Below, piece after piece: positions 6,336 to 13,283 of a DNA stretch of 20,697 nucleotides. The DNA comes from Candidatus Cloacimonadota bacterium (GTDB lineage: Bacteria; Cloacimonadota; Cloacimonadia; Cloacimonadales; Cloacimonadaceae). The notes under the pieces were generated by a model. It was not told the origin of the DNA. It saw nothing but the letters and a program-made list of their open reading frames with translations, and did not search any database. The translations under genes were made by a program, and so were the position numbers. The stretch's first letter is position 1. The number at the start of each line of letters is the position of its first letter. The stretch spans positions 1-20,697 of the forward strand of contig JAEZUG010000062.1 in NCBI GenBank assembly GCA_023421135.1, written 5' to 3'.

Positions 6336-8715
6336 TGCCGGACTTTGGGAGACCCACACAAACACCAGCCATATCTATGATCTTCAGGTAATAGATGCCA
6401 AAGTGCTCTATGGTTCCTGGGGCGGCGCTCTGGAGCTAAATCCGCTAAACTCTGGCCAGAACTATGAGCAAAGCTCCATCTGGACAACCGGAGACGGCCT
6501 GGCATCCAATGACTTACGCTGTATAGCCAAGATTGGTGACAACCTTTGGCTGGGCAGCTCGGACAAAGGCATCAGCATCGTGAACCGACTGGGTATCCAG
6601 ACCCTGGATCAAAACCTGGGCCTACCCTCACTCAAGATCAACGCCATCCTGGAGCTCGGCAGCCGCATCCTGGTGGCCACATCAGCCGGCCTGGCAGAAT
6701 ATTACTATCTTCCCGGTGTGAGCTTTCCGCTCATTCTGCATCAATATACCAGCGCTAACACAACTGGCGGCCTGGGCTCAAACAATATCACCGATCTGGA
6801 ATTGCTGGGAGATTACGTCTATGTGGGAACGGATGCCGGCCTCAGCTATGTGCACAGGGATTCCTTGGATGTTGATGCTGCCTGGAACAAATGGACAAGC
6901 CCTTTTCAGGGATATGAGCTCAAGCTGGCAGCCAATAGTAACAAGCTATTGGTAGCCTTTGGCACCAGATTGTATCGCAGCAACTTCACTGTTCCCTCCA
7001 ACGACTGGGAAGACCTCAGTTACATCGGAATGCCCACAACTGCGGGACTGGGAATCGACGAGGTTGGGAACGCCTGGGTGTCTTATGGAGAATGGAACGA
7101 GGACTTAAGCTCTTTCACGACTACAGGAAACATCCTGTTCTCCGTCTTCGACTCAGCGGGAATTCGCACAGACTATCAAAAAGGCCAGGACGGTTTAGGG
7201 CTCAAAACGATTACAGACTTTGCCTTTGAGGGTAGTAAGGTTTATTTGGGCTCCTGGGGCAATGGCTTTTACAAAAAGCTCTCCGGCCAGTGGGTCTCGT
7301 TCATCACCAATTCCGTAGGTTTTCCCAAGATCAGTGAAATTGCCACTGATCAGGATAACCGGATGTGGTTCACCAGCGGCTACATCAACCCCCTGCCCAC
7401 CAAAAAAGGCAGCCTGGGCGTGAGCTATCTGGAGACAGATCAGTGGCACACCCTTACGATGGCAAACAGCCCTCTGCACAACGATTCTGCTCATTGCCTG
7501 GTGGTTGACACACAAAACCGCGTCTGGTTTGGAGCTTGGGATACCGCCAGCGATCACCCCCTGGGCTGGAGAAATGGCATCACAATCTTTGACCAGGATC
7601 TGAACAAATGGTGGAAACTGAATTCCGACGGATTGATGGAATGGCAGACCGAAACTGAGACCTGGAGCGCACCGATACCCGGAAAGGCAAACCTGGTGAG
7701 CAACACAATTGGCAGCCTTGATCTGGACCAGGAAGGCAGAATCCTGGTCGCCGGCTACAATCATGGCATCACGGTCATCAATCCTGATCTCACTCTGCAC
7801 AGCCGGTTCACTCTTCCAAACAGCACCCGCCAGGAAATCCTCTACTCCTATCACAATGGCCAGCAATACTTTTTTGGCACCAAAAACGATAACGGACTGG
7901 TGATCTGGAACCATCCTTCTGTCCCTGTTACGGATGGAGATTATTGGATAGTTCCGACACCCCCGGAAATTGCCACCTGCATAGTCTATGGCGTTGCCAC
8001 AGTGGAAACTCCCTATCAGGGCAAACAACACTGGCTGCTCCTGAGCAGCGGGGTTTTTATGTGGGACGAGCAGAATTGGTACAAATACGACACTTCTATC
8101 AAGCGTTACCGCTACAATAACGGTTCCTGGGAAAACAACCAGCTTTACTATGTGGATGAAGAGCGCCTCTTTGGCAGCGTCAGAACTCTGCCCAACAGCA
8201 TGTATCTGGATCCCTTTGGCAGAATCTGGATCGGCTCTGTGGATAATGGCATCACAATGTACAATCCCCGGACAGACAGATTCACAAACTATTTCCTGCC
8301 CAAAGACCCGATGCTCGCCAACAAGATAACCGCTATGGGTTACGAACCAGTCAATGGCCTCCTCTGGATAGGGACAACCGAAGGCCTGAATACACTCAAG
8401 GTGGGACGTTTTATCAAGCCCAAGACGGAGCTTGCTGATCTAAAGGCTTTCCCCAATCCCTTCCGTCCAGAGCTGGATGGCACCGTGCTGATCTCCAACC
8501 TTCCAGCCGACAGCATGCCTCAGGGCAAGAATCGTTGTCGCATTTATGATAGCAGTGGAGCTGTCGTGATTGAGCTGGAAGAAGACGAATTTGCCCGCTT
8601 TGCCTGGGATGGACGCTCCAGTGGCGGTTCCCCGGTGTCCAGCGGGATATACTTTTTCGTGGTATCCAATTCCGATGGATCCAGTGCCCGGGGTAAACTG
8701 GCGCTGATCCGGTAG
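6283..8715 (+). CDS. Secreted beta-propeller protein with C-terminal FlgD/type IX-like sorting domain
   Basis: An 810-residue exported protein. Residues 1-20 form a signal peptide (MKKIKL basic start, then LILALSLGLSAG). The body is made of repeated blades of the two-component-regulator-propeller type: ITDLELLGDYVYVGTDAGLS near 170, DQDNRMWFTSG, DTQNRVWFGAWD, DPFGRIWIGSVDNGITMY and VNGLLWIGTTEGLNTL, each an Asp-rich turn followed by a WxG strand. Residues 719-810 are a compact C-terminal domain beginning FPNPFRP (723-729), with RIYDSSGAVV, FAWDGRSSGG and SSGIYFFVV; this is the FlgD-Ig-like/type IX sorting architecture. There is no kinase or DNA-binding domain, so it is not a hybrid sensor. 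AGGAG lies 8 nt before ATG. It starts 53 nt inside the preceding gene, so expression is probably coupled. Its ligand is unknown; a surface structural or carbohydrate-associated role is a guess. Confidence 0.8.
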   Translation: MKKIKLCTLILALSLGLSAGLWETHTNTSHIYDLQVIDAKVLYGSWGGALELNPLNSGQNYEQSSIWTTGDGLASNDLRCIAKIGDNLWLGSSDKGISIVNRLGIQTLDQNLGLPSLKINAILELGSRILVATSAGLAEYYYLPGVSFPLILHQYTSANTTGGLGSNNITDLELLGDYVYVGTDAGLSYVHRDSLDVDAAWNKWTSPFQGYELKLAANSNKLLVAFGTRLYRSNFTVPSNDWEDLSYIGMPTTAGLGIDEVGNAWVSYGEWNEDLSSFTTTGNILFSVFDSAGIRTDYQKGQDGLGLKTITDFAFEGSKVYLGSWGNGFYKKLSGQWVSFITNSVGFPKISEIATDQDNRMWFTSGYINPLPTKKGSLGVSYLETDQWHTLTMANSPLHNDSAHCLVVDTQNRVWFGAWDTASDHPLGWRNGITIFDQDLNKWWKLNSDGLMEWQTETETWSAPIPGKANLVSNTIGSLDLDQEGRILVAGYNHGITVINPDLTLHSRFTLPNSTRQEILYSYHNGQQYFFGTKNDNGLVIWNHPSVPVTDGDYWIVPTPPEIATCIVYGVATVETPYQGKQHWLLLSSGVFMWDEQNWYKYDTSIKRYRYNNGSWENNQLYYVDEERLFGSVRTLPNSMYLDPFGRIWIGSVDNGITMYNPRTDRFTNYFLPKDPMLANKITAMGYEPVNGLLWIGTTEGLNTLKVGRFIKPKTELADLKAFPNPFRPELDGTVLISNLPADSMPQGKNRCRIYDSSGAVVIELEEDEFARFAWDGRSSGGSPVSSGIYFFVVSNSDGSSARGKLALIR

Positions 8716-8749
8716 CTTGTTTCAGGACTAGTCTTTCGTTACGATTTTT

Positions 8750-8771
8750 GGGCAGACTCACTGGTCTGCCC
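8750..8771. repeat. GGGCAGAC/GTCTGCCC palindrome, copy 1
   Basis: GGGCAGAC (8750-8757), a 6-nt loop, then GTCTGCCC (8764-8771). A second perfect copy is at 9437-9458, and a shorter form (GGGCAGA...TCTGCCC) is at about 9144-9166. The loops differ while the stems are kept, as expected of a dispersed palindromic element. Confidence 0.6.
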
Positions 8772-8782
8772 TGAACTCCCCA

Positions 8783-8801
8783 AAGCGACAAGATGTCGCT
8801 T
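8783..8801. repeat. AAGCGACA/TGTCGCTT palindrome, copy 2
   Basis: An 8-bp stem around AGA, preceded by CCCCA and followed by CCAC, as in the copies at 1469-1489 and 9820-9840. Confidence 0.55.
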
Positions 8802-8857
8802 CCACTATCTGCCCAAGCAGCCAAAATACTTCTAACTTCTAACCACCTAACTGAGGA

Positions 8858-8901
8858 GACACGCATGAGACACCCATGAGACACCCATGTGACACCCATG
8901 T
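8858..8901. repeat. 11-bp tandem repeat GACACCCATGA type
   Basis: Four units start at 8858, 8869, 8880 and 8891: GACACGCATGA, GACACCCATGA, GACACCCATGT and GACACCCATGT. The first unit plus one base (GACACGCATGAG, 8858-8869) is the exact reverse complement of CTCATGCGTGTC at 8905-8916, so the whole array lies inside a 12-bp stem. Confidence 0.65.
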
Positions 8902-8940
8902 AAACTCATGCGTGTCACAAGGGTATGAGATGGGTTTTTT
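8883..8940 (+). terminator. Possible intrinsic terminator downstream of the propeller gene
   Basis: ACCCAT (8883-8888) can pair with ATGGGT (8930-8935), which runs into TTTTTT ending at 8940. Inside it, GTGACAC (8889-8895) pairs with GTGTCAC (8912-8918), leaving an 11-nt bulge on the 3' side. The T-run is good, the stem imperfect. It lies about 170 nt after the stop of the plus-strand block. It overlaps the 11-bp tandem repeat, so alternative pairings compete. Confidence 0.35.
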
Positions 8941-8954
8941 ATGAGTGCTCTTTT

Positions 8955-9000
8955 AGTGAACAGTAATCAGTGAACAGAGAACAGAAAGTGACAAGTAACG
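8955..9000. repeat. Inverted-orientation heptamers (AGTGAAC type)
   Basis: AGTGAAC, AGTAATC, AGTGAAC and AGAGAAC follow each other at 8955-8982, then AAGTGACAAGTAAC. These are the reverse complement of the GTTCACT and GTCACTT/GTTACTT heptamers at 1411-1524, and the order of the two types is also inverted. Confidence 0.55.
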
Positions 9001-9043
9001 AGTCCGGTAAGCGTGGAGCTGGGAGACAGCGGCTTCGCCAAGT

Positions 9044-9071
9044 GATTAGGGACTAGGGATTAGGGATTAGA
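9044..9071. repeat. GATTAGG heptamer tandem repeat
   Basis: Four 7-bp units: GATTAGG, GACTAGG, GATTAGG and GATTAGA. The sequence differs from the GTCACTT arrays but has the same 7-bp period. Similar GGATTAG words recur inside the duplicated segment at about 9529-9550 and 9688-9709. Confidence 0.55.
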
Positions 9072-9220
9072 GGGTGAGTGATGAAGCTGGGAGACTGCGG
9101 CTTAGCTCTATTCACCATTAACTTTTCACTATTAACCAGAAGGGGCAGACCTGTGTATCTGCCCGCCAGCTCCGGAGGAGCGATATTCCATAGCCCGGGG
9201 TGGAGCGACCGGGTCACCAG

Positions 9221-9238
9221 AAAACCGCTTGCGGTTTT
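9221..9238. repeat. AAACCG-core palindrome, third copy
   Basis: AAAACCGC (9221-9228) pairs with GCGGTTTT (9231-9238). It is embedded between CCGGAGGAGCGATATTCCAT...GGGGTGGAGCG on the left and GTAGCGGAACCCCGGGT on the right. These flanks resemble the two halves of the 563-611 module, so the palindrome again interrupts a copy of that module. Confidence 0.55.
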
Positions 9239-9296
9239 TTGGGGTGGAGTAGCGGAACCCCGGGTCAAGCGCCAGACAGACGATGATTTTGGTCTA

Positions 9297-9359
9297 ATCC
9301 CTCACTCCCCTGTCATGAAAACCGAGGTTTTCATGACAGGGGAGTGAGGGATATTTTTT
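9297..9359 (+). terminator. 27-bp perfect hairpin followed by a T-run
   Basis: Positions 9297-9323 and 9326-9352 are exact reverse complements over 27 bp (realistic loop CGAG), followed by ATTTTTT to 9359. This meets the form of a Rho-independent terminator for plus-strand transcription, or a back-up terminator for the block ending at 8715. The stem is far longer than needed, so it may equally be a dispersed palindrome that works as a terminator. Confidence 0.55.
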
Positions 9360-9385
9360 ATGTGATATACCTGAGCCGCCCAGGT

Positions 9386-9405
9386 CGATGGGCTGCCGCC
9401 CATCG
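9386..9405. repeat. Short palindrome CGATGGGC/GCCCATCG
   Basis: An 8-bp perfect stem (9386-9393 with 9398-9405) and a TGCC loop. No T-run. One of several GC-rich stem-loops in this intergenic field. Confidence 0.45.
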
Positions 9406-9436
9406 CTTGCAGATAATCGCCCCTTCAGGGCTTATA

Positions 9437-9458
9437 GGGCAGACACACAGGTCTGCCC
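9437..9458. repeat. GGGCAGAC/GTCTGCCC palindrome, copy 2
   Basis: A perfect 8-bp stem with a 6-nt loop (ACACAG), directly followed by CCTACAGGGG. The stem is the same as at 8750-8771. Confidence 0.6.
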
Positions 9459-9477
9459 CTACAGGGGACGATAGCAT

Positions 9478-9755
9478 TCTATCCTGTTGATCCAGTCATC
9501 TTGAGTTCTATTCTTTCACAAGGATTCCAGGATTAGAGGATTAGGAGGATTGTAATCTGTGTTAATCATAATCATCTGCGTCATCAGCGTTCTATTTTAT
9601 AAGGTCGATCAGGTTGATCAGGTTATCAGCGTTCTATCTATCCTGTTGTTCCAGTCATCTTGAGTTCTATTCTTTCACAAGGATTCCAGGATTAGAGGAT
9701 TAGGAGGATTGTAATCTGTGTTAATCATAATCATCTGCGTCATCTGCGTTCTATT
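9478..9755. repeat. Direct duplication of about 119 bp, offset 159 bp
   Basis: 9478-9596 and 9637-9755 are nearly identical (TCTATCCTGTTG...CATCTGCGTTCTATTT type ends), with only a few substitutions that I could see. The 40-bp spacer contains GATCAGGTTGATCAGGTTATC, a 10-bp tandem. Each copy carries internal GGATTAG-type direct repeats. There is no open frame through either copy. Confidence 0.7.
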
Positions 9756-9794
9756 TCGGTAGCTTCCCCGCAAAGCGGCAGCAGCGCAGCTCTC

Positions 9795-9840
9795 GTCACT
9801 CGTCACTCGTCACTCCCCAAAAGCGACAAGATGTCGCTTC
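9795..9840. repeat. GTCACTC heptamers plus AAGCGACA palindrome
   Basis: Three GTCACTC units at 9795-9815, then CCCAAA and the palindrome AAGCGACA-AGA-TGTCGCTT, then CCAC. This is the same compound arrangement as 1437-1491 at the other repeat field about 8.3 kb away. Confidence 0.6.
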
Positions 9841-9854
9841 CACACTTGGCACTA

Positions 9855-9890
9855 TAAAAAAAAGCCGGAAGAAAGTGAATCCTTCCGGCT
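9855..9890 (-). terminator. Intrinsic terminator of the hydrogenase operon
   Basis: On the minus strand AGCCGGAAG (9890-9882) pairs with CTTCCGGCT (9871-9863), with a 10-nt loop, followed directly by a run of eight T (9863-9856). It starts 24 nt after the hydA stop. Strong stem and uninterrupted T-tract. Confidence 0.9.
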
Positions 9891-9913
9891 TATAGCAACT
9901 GGTTAGACCAGTA

Positions 9914-11698
9914 TTAGTGATGTTTGTGGGTTACTTCCTTCACCACTTTTCCGGTGTTGATTGAACGCTCGAAATAGTGGGTATGAAGCAGTTTGTGAGC
10001 CAGAGGGCTGTTGGGTTCACCCAGGAAGCGTTCGTAAATCCGTTTGACTTCCGGGTTATGATGGCTCTTACGATAGGTGAGCTTGCGGTCTTCTTCATAG
10101 AGACCTTCGCCACGACGGGCACGCATTGCCATGTTGTTGCCATAGGGCTGTCCGCCACCACCAACGCAACCACCGGGGCAAGCCATCACTTCGATGAAGT
10201 GCCAGGGGGATTCGCCTGTTGTGTTGAGACCTTCACGAATGGCATCCATCAGAACGCGGGCATTGGAAAGACCGTGGGCAACGGCTACTTTCAGATCTCC
10301 AAAACCGGGGATCGGAATGACAGCTTCCTTGGTTCCTTTCAGACCGCGTACAGCAGTCACATCAATGGCTTCCAGCTCTTCTCCGGTGACCAGAGTATAA
10401 GCGGAGCGGATGGCAGCTTCCATCACACCACCGGTGGCACCAAAGATGGTTCCGGCGCCGGTGTAGAAGCTCATGCCTTCATCGGCTTCTTCTTCTTTGA
10501 TAGATTTGAAATCGATGCCGGCTTCTTTGATCATGCGGATAAACTCACGGGTGGTGAGCACATAATCAGTATCCTGATAACCGCTGTCACGCAGTTCGGG
10601 ACGACGGGCTTCGAATTTCTTGGCGGTGCAAGGCATCACTGCGACAGAGACTATCTTGGCAGGATCGATACCCTGTTCCTGGGCATAATAGGTCTTGGAA
10701 AGCACGCCAAACATACTCATCGGAGATTTGGCTGTGGAGACGCAATCTGCCAGGTCGGGATAATAGGTTTCCATGAATTTGATCCAGCCGGGTGAGCAGG
10801 ATGTGATGGTGGGACGTTTGTCTCCGGCTTTCAGCTTATTCACCACTTCGGTGCCCTCTTCCATGATAGTGAGGTCGGCAGTGAAATTCGTATCCATGAT
10901 GGCATCAAAGCCGATCTTACGGAGGGCGGCATACATCTTCTTGGCTGTGACTGTTCCCAGCTCCATCCCAAATTCTTCGGCCAGAGACACACGGATGGCA
11001 GGAGCTTCCTGCACCACAACGTGCTTCTCGGGATCCAGAATGGCTTCCCACACTTCGTCGATCTCGCTTCTTTCACGCAGGGCGCCGGTGGGACAATAAA
11101 CGGTGCATTGACCGCAATTGACGCAAGGGCTGGATGCCATGCCGTTGGAGAAGGCGGTGTCGATATGAGCATCGATACCACGATCGCTGAAGGTGAGAGC
11201 ATAGACGGTCTGCACTTCGTTACATACTGTCACACAACGTCCGCAAGCGATACACTTGTTGACGTCACGGATGATGGAGGGGCTGGAAAGATCGACGGGC
11301 TTCTTCTCAAGGATATTGGGAAGGGCTTCGGGATCCACACCCAGGTTATTGGCCAGGTTCTGCAGCTCGCATTTGTTGTTTGCGGCACAGGTGGGGCACA
11401 CAACTTCGTGATTGGAAAGGATCATCTCCACCAAGGTCTTGCGATAGGCACGCAGTTTCTTGGAATTGGTGACGATCTTCATGCCTTCTGCAACTGGTGT
11501 GCAGCAAGCACGCTTGGGAGTTGGGCTGCCGGCCAGTTCCACCACGCAGACGCCGCAATTGGCAGTGGGCGGGAGATCCGGATGGTAGCACAAACGTGGG
11601 ATATTGATCCCATACTGATCAGCGGCTTCGATGATGGTCATCGTCTCGGGAATTTCCAGATGGTGTCCATCTATCCAAACATTGACTGTTTTAGCCAT
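9914..11698 (-). CDS. hydA: [FeFe]-hydrogenase catalytic subunit, NADH-linked/bifurcating type (HydA/HndD)
   Basis: Reduces protons to H2 at an H-cluster; in the trimeric family it accepts electrons derived from NADH and reduced ferredoxin. The NuoG-like N-terminus has a 2Fe-2S domain (C37, C48, C51, C65 or C66), a His-Cys3 4Fe-4S site (H97, C101, C104, C110) and two 4Fe-4S motifs (C149/152/155/159; C192/195/198/202). H-cluster motifs: L1 TSCSPGW (299-305), L2 MPCTAKKFE (355-363), L3 EVMACPGGCVGGGGQP (503-518). L1 has Ser where clostridial CpI has its second Cys. The C-terminus has the small domain RKSHHNPEV...IYERFLGEPNS. At 594 residues it has the usual trimeric-type length, ending in a His-rich tail. 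Cytoplasmic: no signal peptide. It is the last gene of the operon, 22 nt after the second NuoF, with GAGG upstream of ATG. Confidence 0.95.
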   Translation of the reverse strand: MAKTVNVWIDGHHLEIPETMTIIEAADQYGINIPRLCYHPDLPPTANCGVCVVELAGSPTPKRACCTPVAEGMKIVTNSKKLRAYRKTLVEMILSNHEVVCPTCAANNKCELQNLANNLGVDPEALPNILEKKPVDLSSPSIIRDVNKCIACGRCVTVCNEVQTVYALTFSDRGIDAHIDTAFSNGMASSPCVNCGQCTVYCPTGALRERSEIDEVWEAILDPEKHVVVQEAPAIRVSLAEEFGMELGTVTAKKMYAALRKIGFDAIMDTNFTADLTIMEEGTEVVNKLKAGDKRPTITSCSPGWIKFMETYYPDLADCVSTAKSPMSMFGVLSKTYYAQEQGIDPAKIVSVAVMPCTAKKFEARRPELRDSGYQDTDYVLTTREFIRMIKEAGIDFKSIKEEEADEGMSFYTGAGTIFGATGGVMEAAIRSAYTLVTGEELEAIDVTAVRGLKGTKEAVIPIPGFGDLKVAVAHGLSNARVLMDAIREGLNTTGESPWHFIEVMACPGGCVGGGGQPYGNNMAMRARRGEGLYEEDRKLTYRKSHHNPEVKRIYERFLGEPNSPLAHKLLHTHYFERSINTGKVVKEVTHKHH

Positions 11699-11720
11699 AG
11701 TTCAAATCCTCTTTATATCT

Positions 11721-13283
11721 TTATTTATTCGTAATATCGATGAATTCATCTTTGAAATTCTCGATTGCGCTGCGGATGGCCATAATCGGGGATTGTCCAA
11801 GGGCGCAGAACGAGGTATTCAGCATAGTTTCGGCGATGCTTTGCATCAGTTCGACGTCGTCCCAGGTGCCTTTGCCGCTCTTGATCTTGGTGATCAGCTT
11901 GTAAAGCTGCTGAGAACCGTTTCGGCAGGGGGCGCATTTGCCGCAGGATTCATGACGGAAGAAACGCAGGATGCTCCAAAGCATATCCACTATGCTCTGA
12001 TGCTCGTTCATCACCAGGATGGCTCCGCTACCGAGCACGGCAGCGTATTGATTGAGGCTGGCAAAATCCATCTTTACGTCCAACAGACGATCGGGAAGGA
12101 TCATACCTGCAGCTCCGCCAACCAGAGCAGCTTTGAATTTGAAGCCTTTCTTCATGCCACCTGCGTAGTCGTTGATAATGGTGCGCAGAGTGGTACCCAT
12201 ATCAATTTCGCAAAGGCCGGGATGGGCGACATCGCCAAGAATGGTGTAAACCTTGGTTCCGGCGCACTCAGGAGTGCCATGTTGTTTGTAGGCTTCAGCA
12301 CCGTTCTTGATGATCCAGGGAACGTTGGCAAGAGTCTCGACGTTGTTCACAACTGTGGGGCACTGCCAAAGGCCTTTGACTCCCGGGAAGGGTGGCTTCC
12401 AGCGGGGATTACCGCGGTTGCCTTCGAGGGATTCGATCAGAGCAGTTTCCTCTCCGCAGACATAGGCACCGGCACCGATCTTGAGATCTATCTCCAGATC
12501 AAAGCCGCTTTCAAAGATGTTTGTGCCCAGGATGCCATATTCGGTGGCCTGCTTGATGGCATGACGCAAGCGTTCGATGCAGAGCTTATATTCGCCGCGG
12601 ATATAGATCCAGGCTTTGGTGGCTCCAATGGCGCGGGCACAGATCATGATGCCTTCCAATAGTTGGTGAGGGTCACCTTCCATGATAAGGCGGTCTTTGA
12701 AAGTTCCGGGCTCGCCTTCGTCGGCATTGACAACTACAAATTTCTGCTCGGCTTGCAGGGGAGCAGTGAAGCTCCATTTCAAGCCGGTGGGAAATCCTGC
12801 ACCGCCACGACCACGCAGTCCGGAGGCTTTCACCTCGTTCACAATGTCTGTGGGCTGCATTTGAGTGAGGGCTTTTTCCCAGGCTTCGTATCCGCCAGCA
12901 CCGATGTATTCATCAATGCTTTCGGGATCGATAATGCCGGAGTTGCGCAGGACAATACGGCTTTCATAGTTGAATTTGGGGCTGAACTTCAGGCCGGATT
13001 CCAGAGTCAGGCGGGTAAGCGGTCGTCCTTTGAGGAAGTGTTCGTTCACCAGCTCCGGGATGTCTTCGATTTTTACGTCTGTATAATTGATGTTTTCAGG
13101 ATATACGGTGAGGCAGATTCCTTTACCAAAGAAACCCAGAGGCCCTGTTTCCAGGACGTTGATCTCTTCTGTGAGGTCGGCTTTGGCCAGCTCATTGCGA
13201 AGGGTTTTGACAAAGTCTTCCACTCCGGCAGCAAGTGCCATTTCGCTGATTCCGATGAGGACGTGATTACGATAGAACTTCAT
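11721..13283 (-). CDS. Second NuoF-like flavoprotein, complex-I subtype, degenerate N-terminal domain
   Basis: A predicted FMN/NAD(H)-binding diaphorase subunit. FMN loop GLRGRGGAGFPTGLKW (155-170), NADH-site NADEGEPGTFKDR (186-198), GAGAYVCGEETALIESLEG (270-288) and the N3-type 4Fe-4S ligands C447, C450, C453 and C493 are all intact. Residues 1-70 align with the thioredoxin-like 2Fe-2S domain of HydB, but none of the four ligands remain: the equivalents read IGISEMALAAG and GPLGFFGKG. Unlike the HydB encoded upstream, it has no C-terminal ferredoxin domain (520 residues). DEGEPGTFKDR and GGAGF are the complex-I style; HydB has DEGDPGAFMDR and GGGGF. Its ATG overlaps the stop of the second NuoE by one base (TAATG), so the two are a coupled pair. 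Role: a second pyridine-nucleotide site for the hydrogenase, or a separate NuoEF diaphorase. Confidence 0.88.
   Translation of the reverse strand: MKFYRNHVLIGISEMALAAGVEDFVKTLRNELAKADLTEEINVLETGPLGFFGKGICLTVYPENINYTDVKIEDIPELVNEHFLKGRPLTRLTLESGLKFSPKFNYESRIVLRNSGIIDPESIDEYIGAGGYEAWEKALTQMQPTDIVNEVKASGLRGRGGAGFPTGLKWSFTAPLQAEQKFVVVNADEGEPGTFKDRLIMEGDPHQLLEGIMICARAIGATKAWIYIRGEYKLCIERLRHAIKQATEYGILGTNIFESGFDLEIDLKIGAGAYVCGEETALIESLEGNRGNPRWKPPFPGVKGLWQCPTVVNNVETLANVPWIIKNGAEAYKQHGTPECAGTKVYTILGDVAHPGLCEIDMGTTLRTIINDYAGGMKKGFKFKAALVGGAAGMILPDRLLDVKMDFASLNQYAAVLGSGAILVMNEHQSIVDMLWSILRFFRHESCGKCAPCRNGSQQLYKLITKIKSGKGTWDDVELMQSIAETMLNTSFCALGQSPIMAIRSAIENFKDEFIDITNK

Larger units (their letters stand above)
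8716..9913. other. Repeat-rich intergenic region between convergent blocks
   Basis: About 1.2 kb between the end of the plus-strand glycan block and the end of the minus-strand hydrogenase operon. I see no credible gene; the frames at 9078-9347 plus and 9053-9268 minus read through palindromes. The content, in order: a GGGCAGAC palindrome, the AAGCGACA palindrome, an 11-bp tandem repeat with a possible terminator, inverted heptamers, GATTAGG heptamers, an AAACCG palindrome, a 27-bp perfect hairpin with T-run, more GGGCAGAC and CCCATCG palindromes, a 159-bp-spaced duplication, heptamers plus AAGCGACA palindrome, and the operon terminator. Confidence 0.75.

Noticed and set aside
8414..8899. 161-residue minus-strand frame overlapping the propeller gene end
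   Set aside because: Low-complexity basic/Trp translation; the sense strand encodes a clear sorting domain.
8716..9913. tRNA or other structured RNA gene
   Set aside because: No cloverleaf, CCA end or known riboswitch core seen; the stems are simple palindromes shared between sites.
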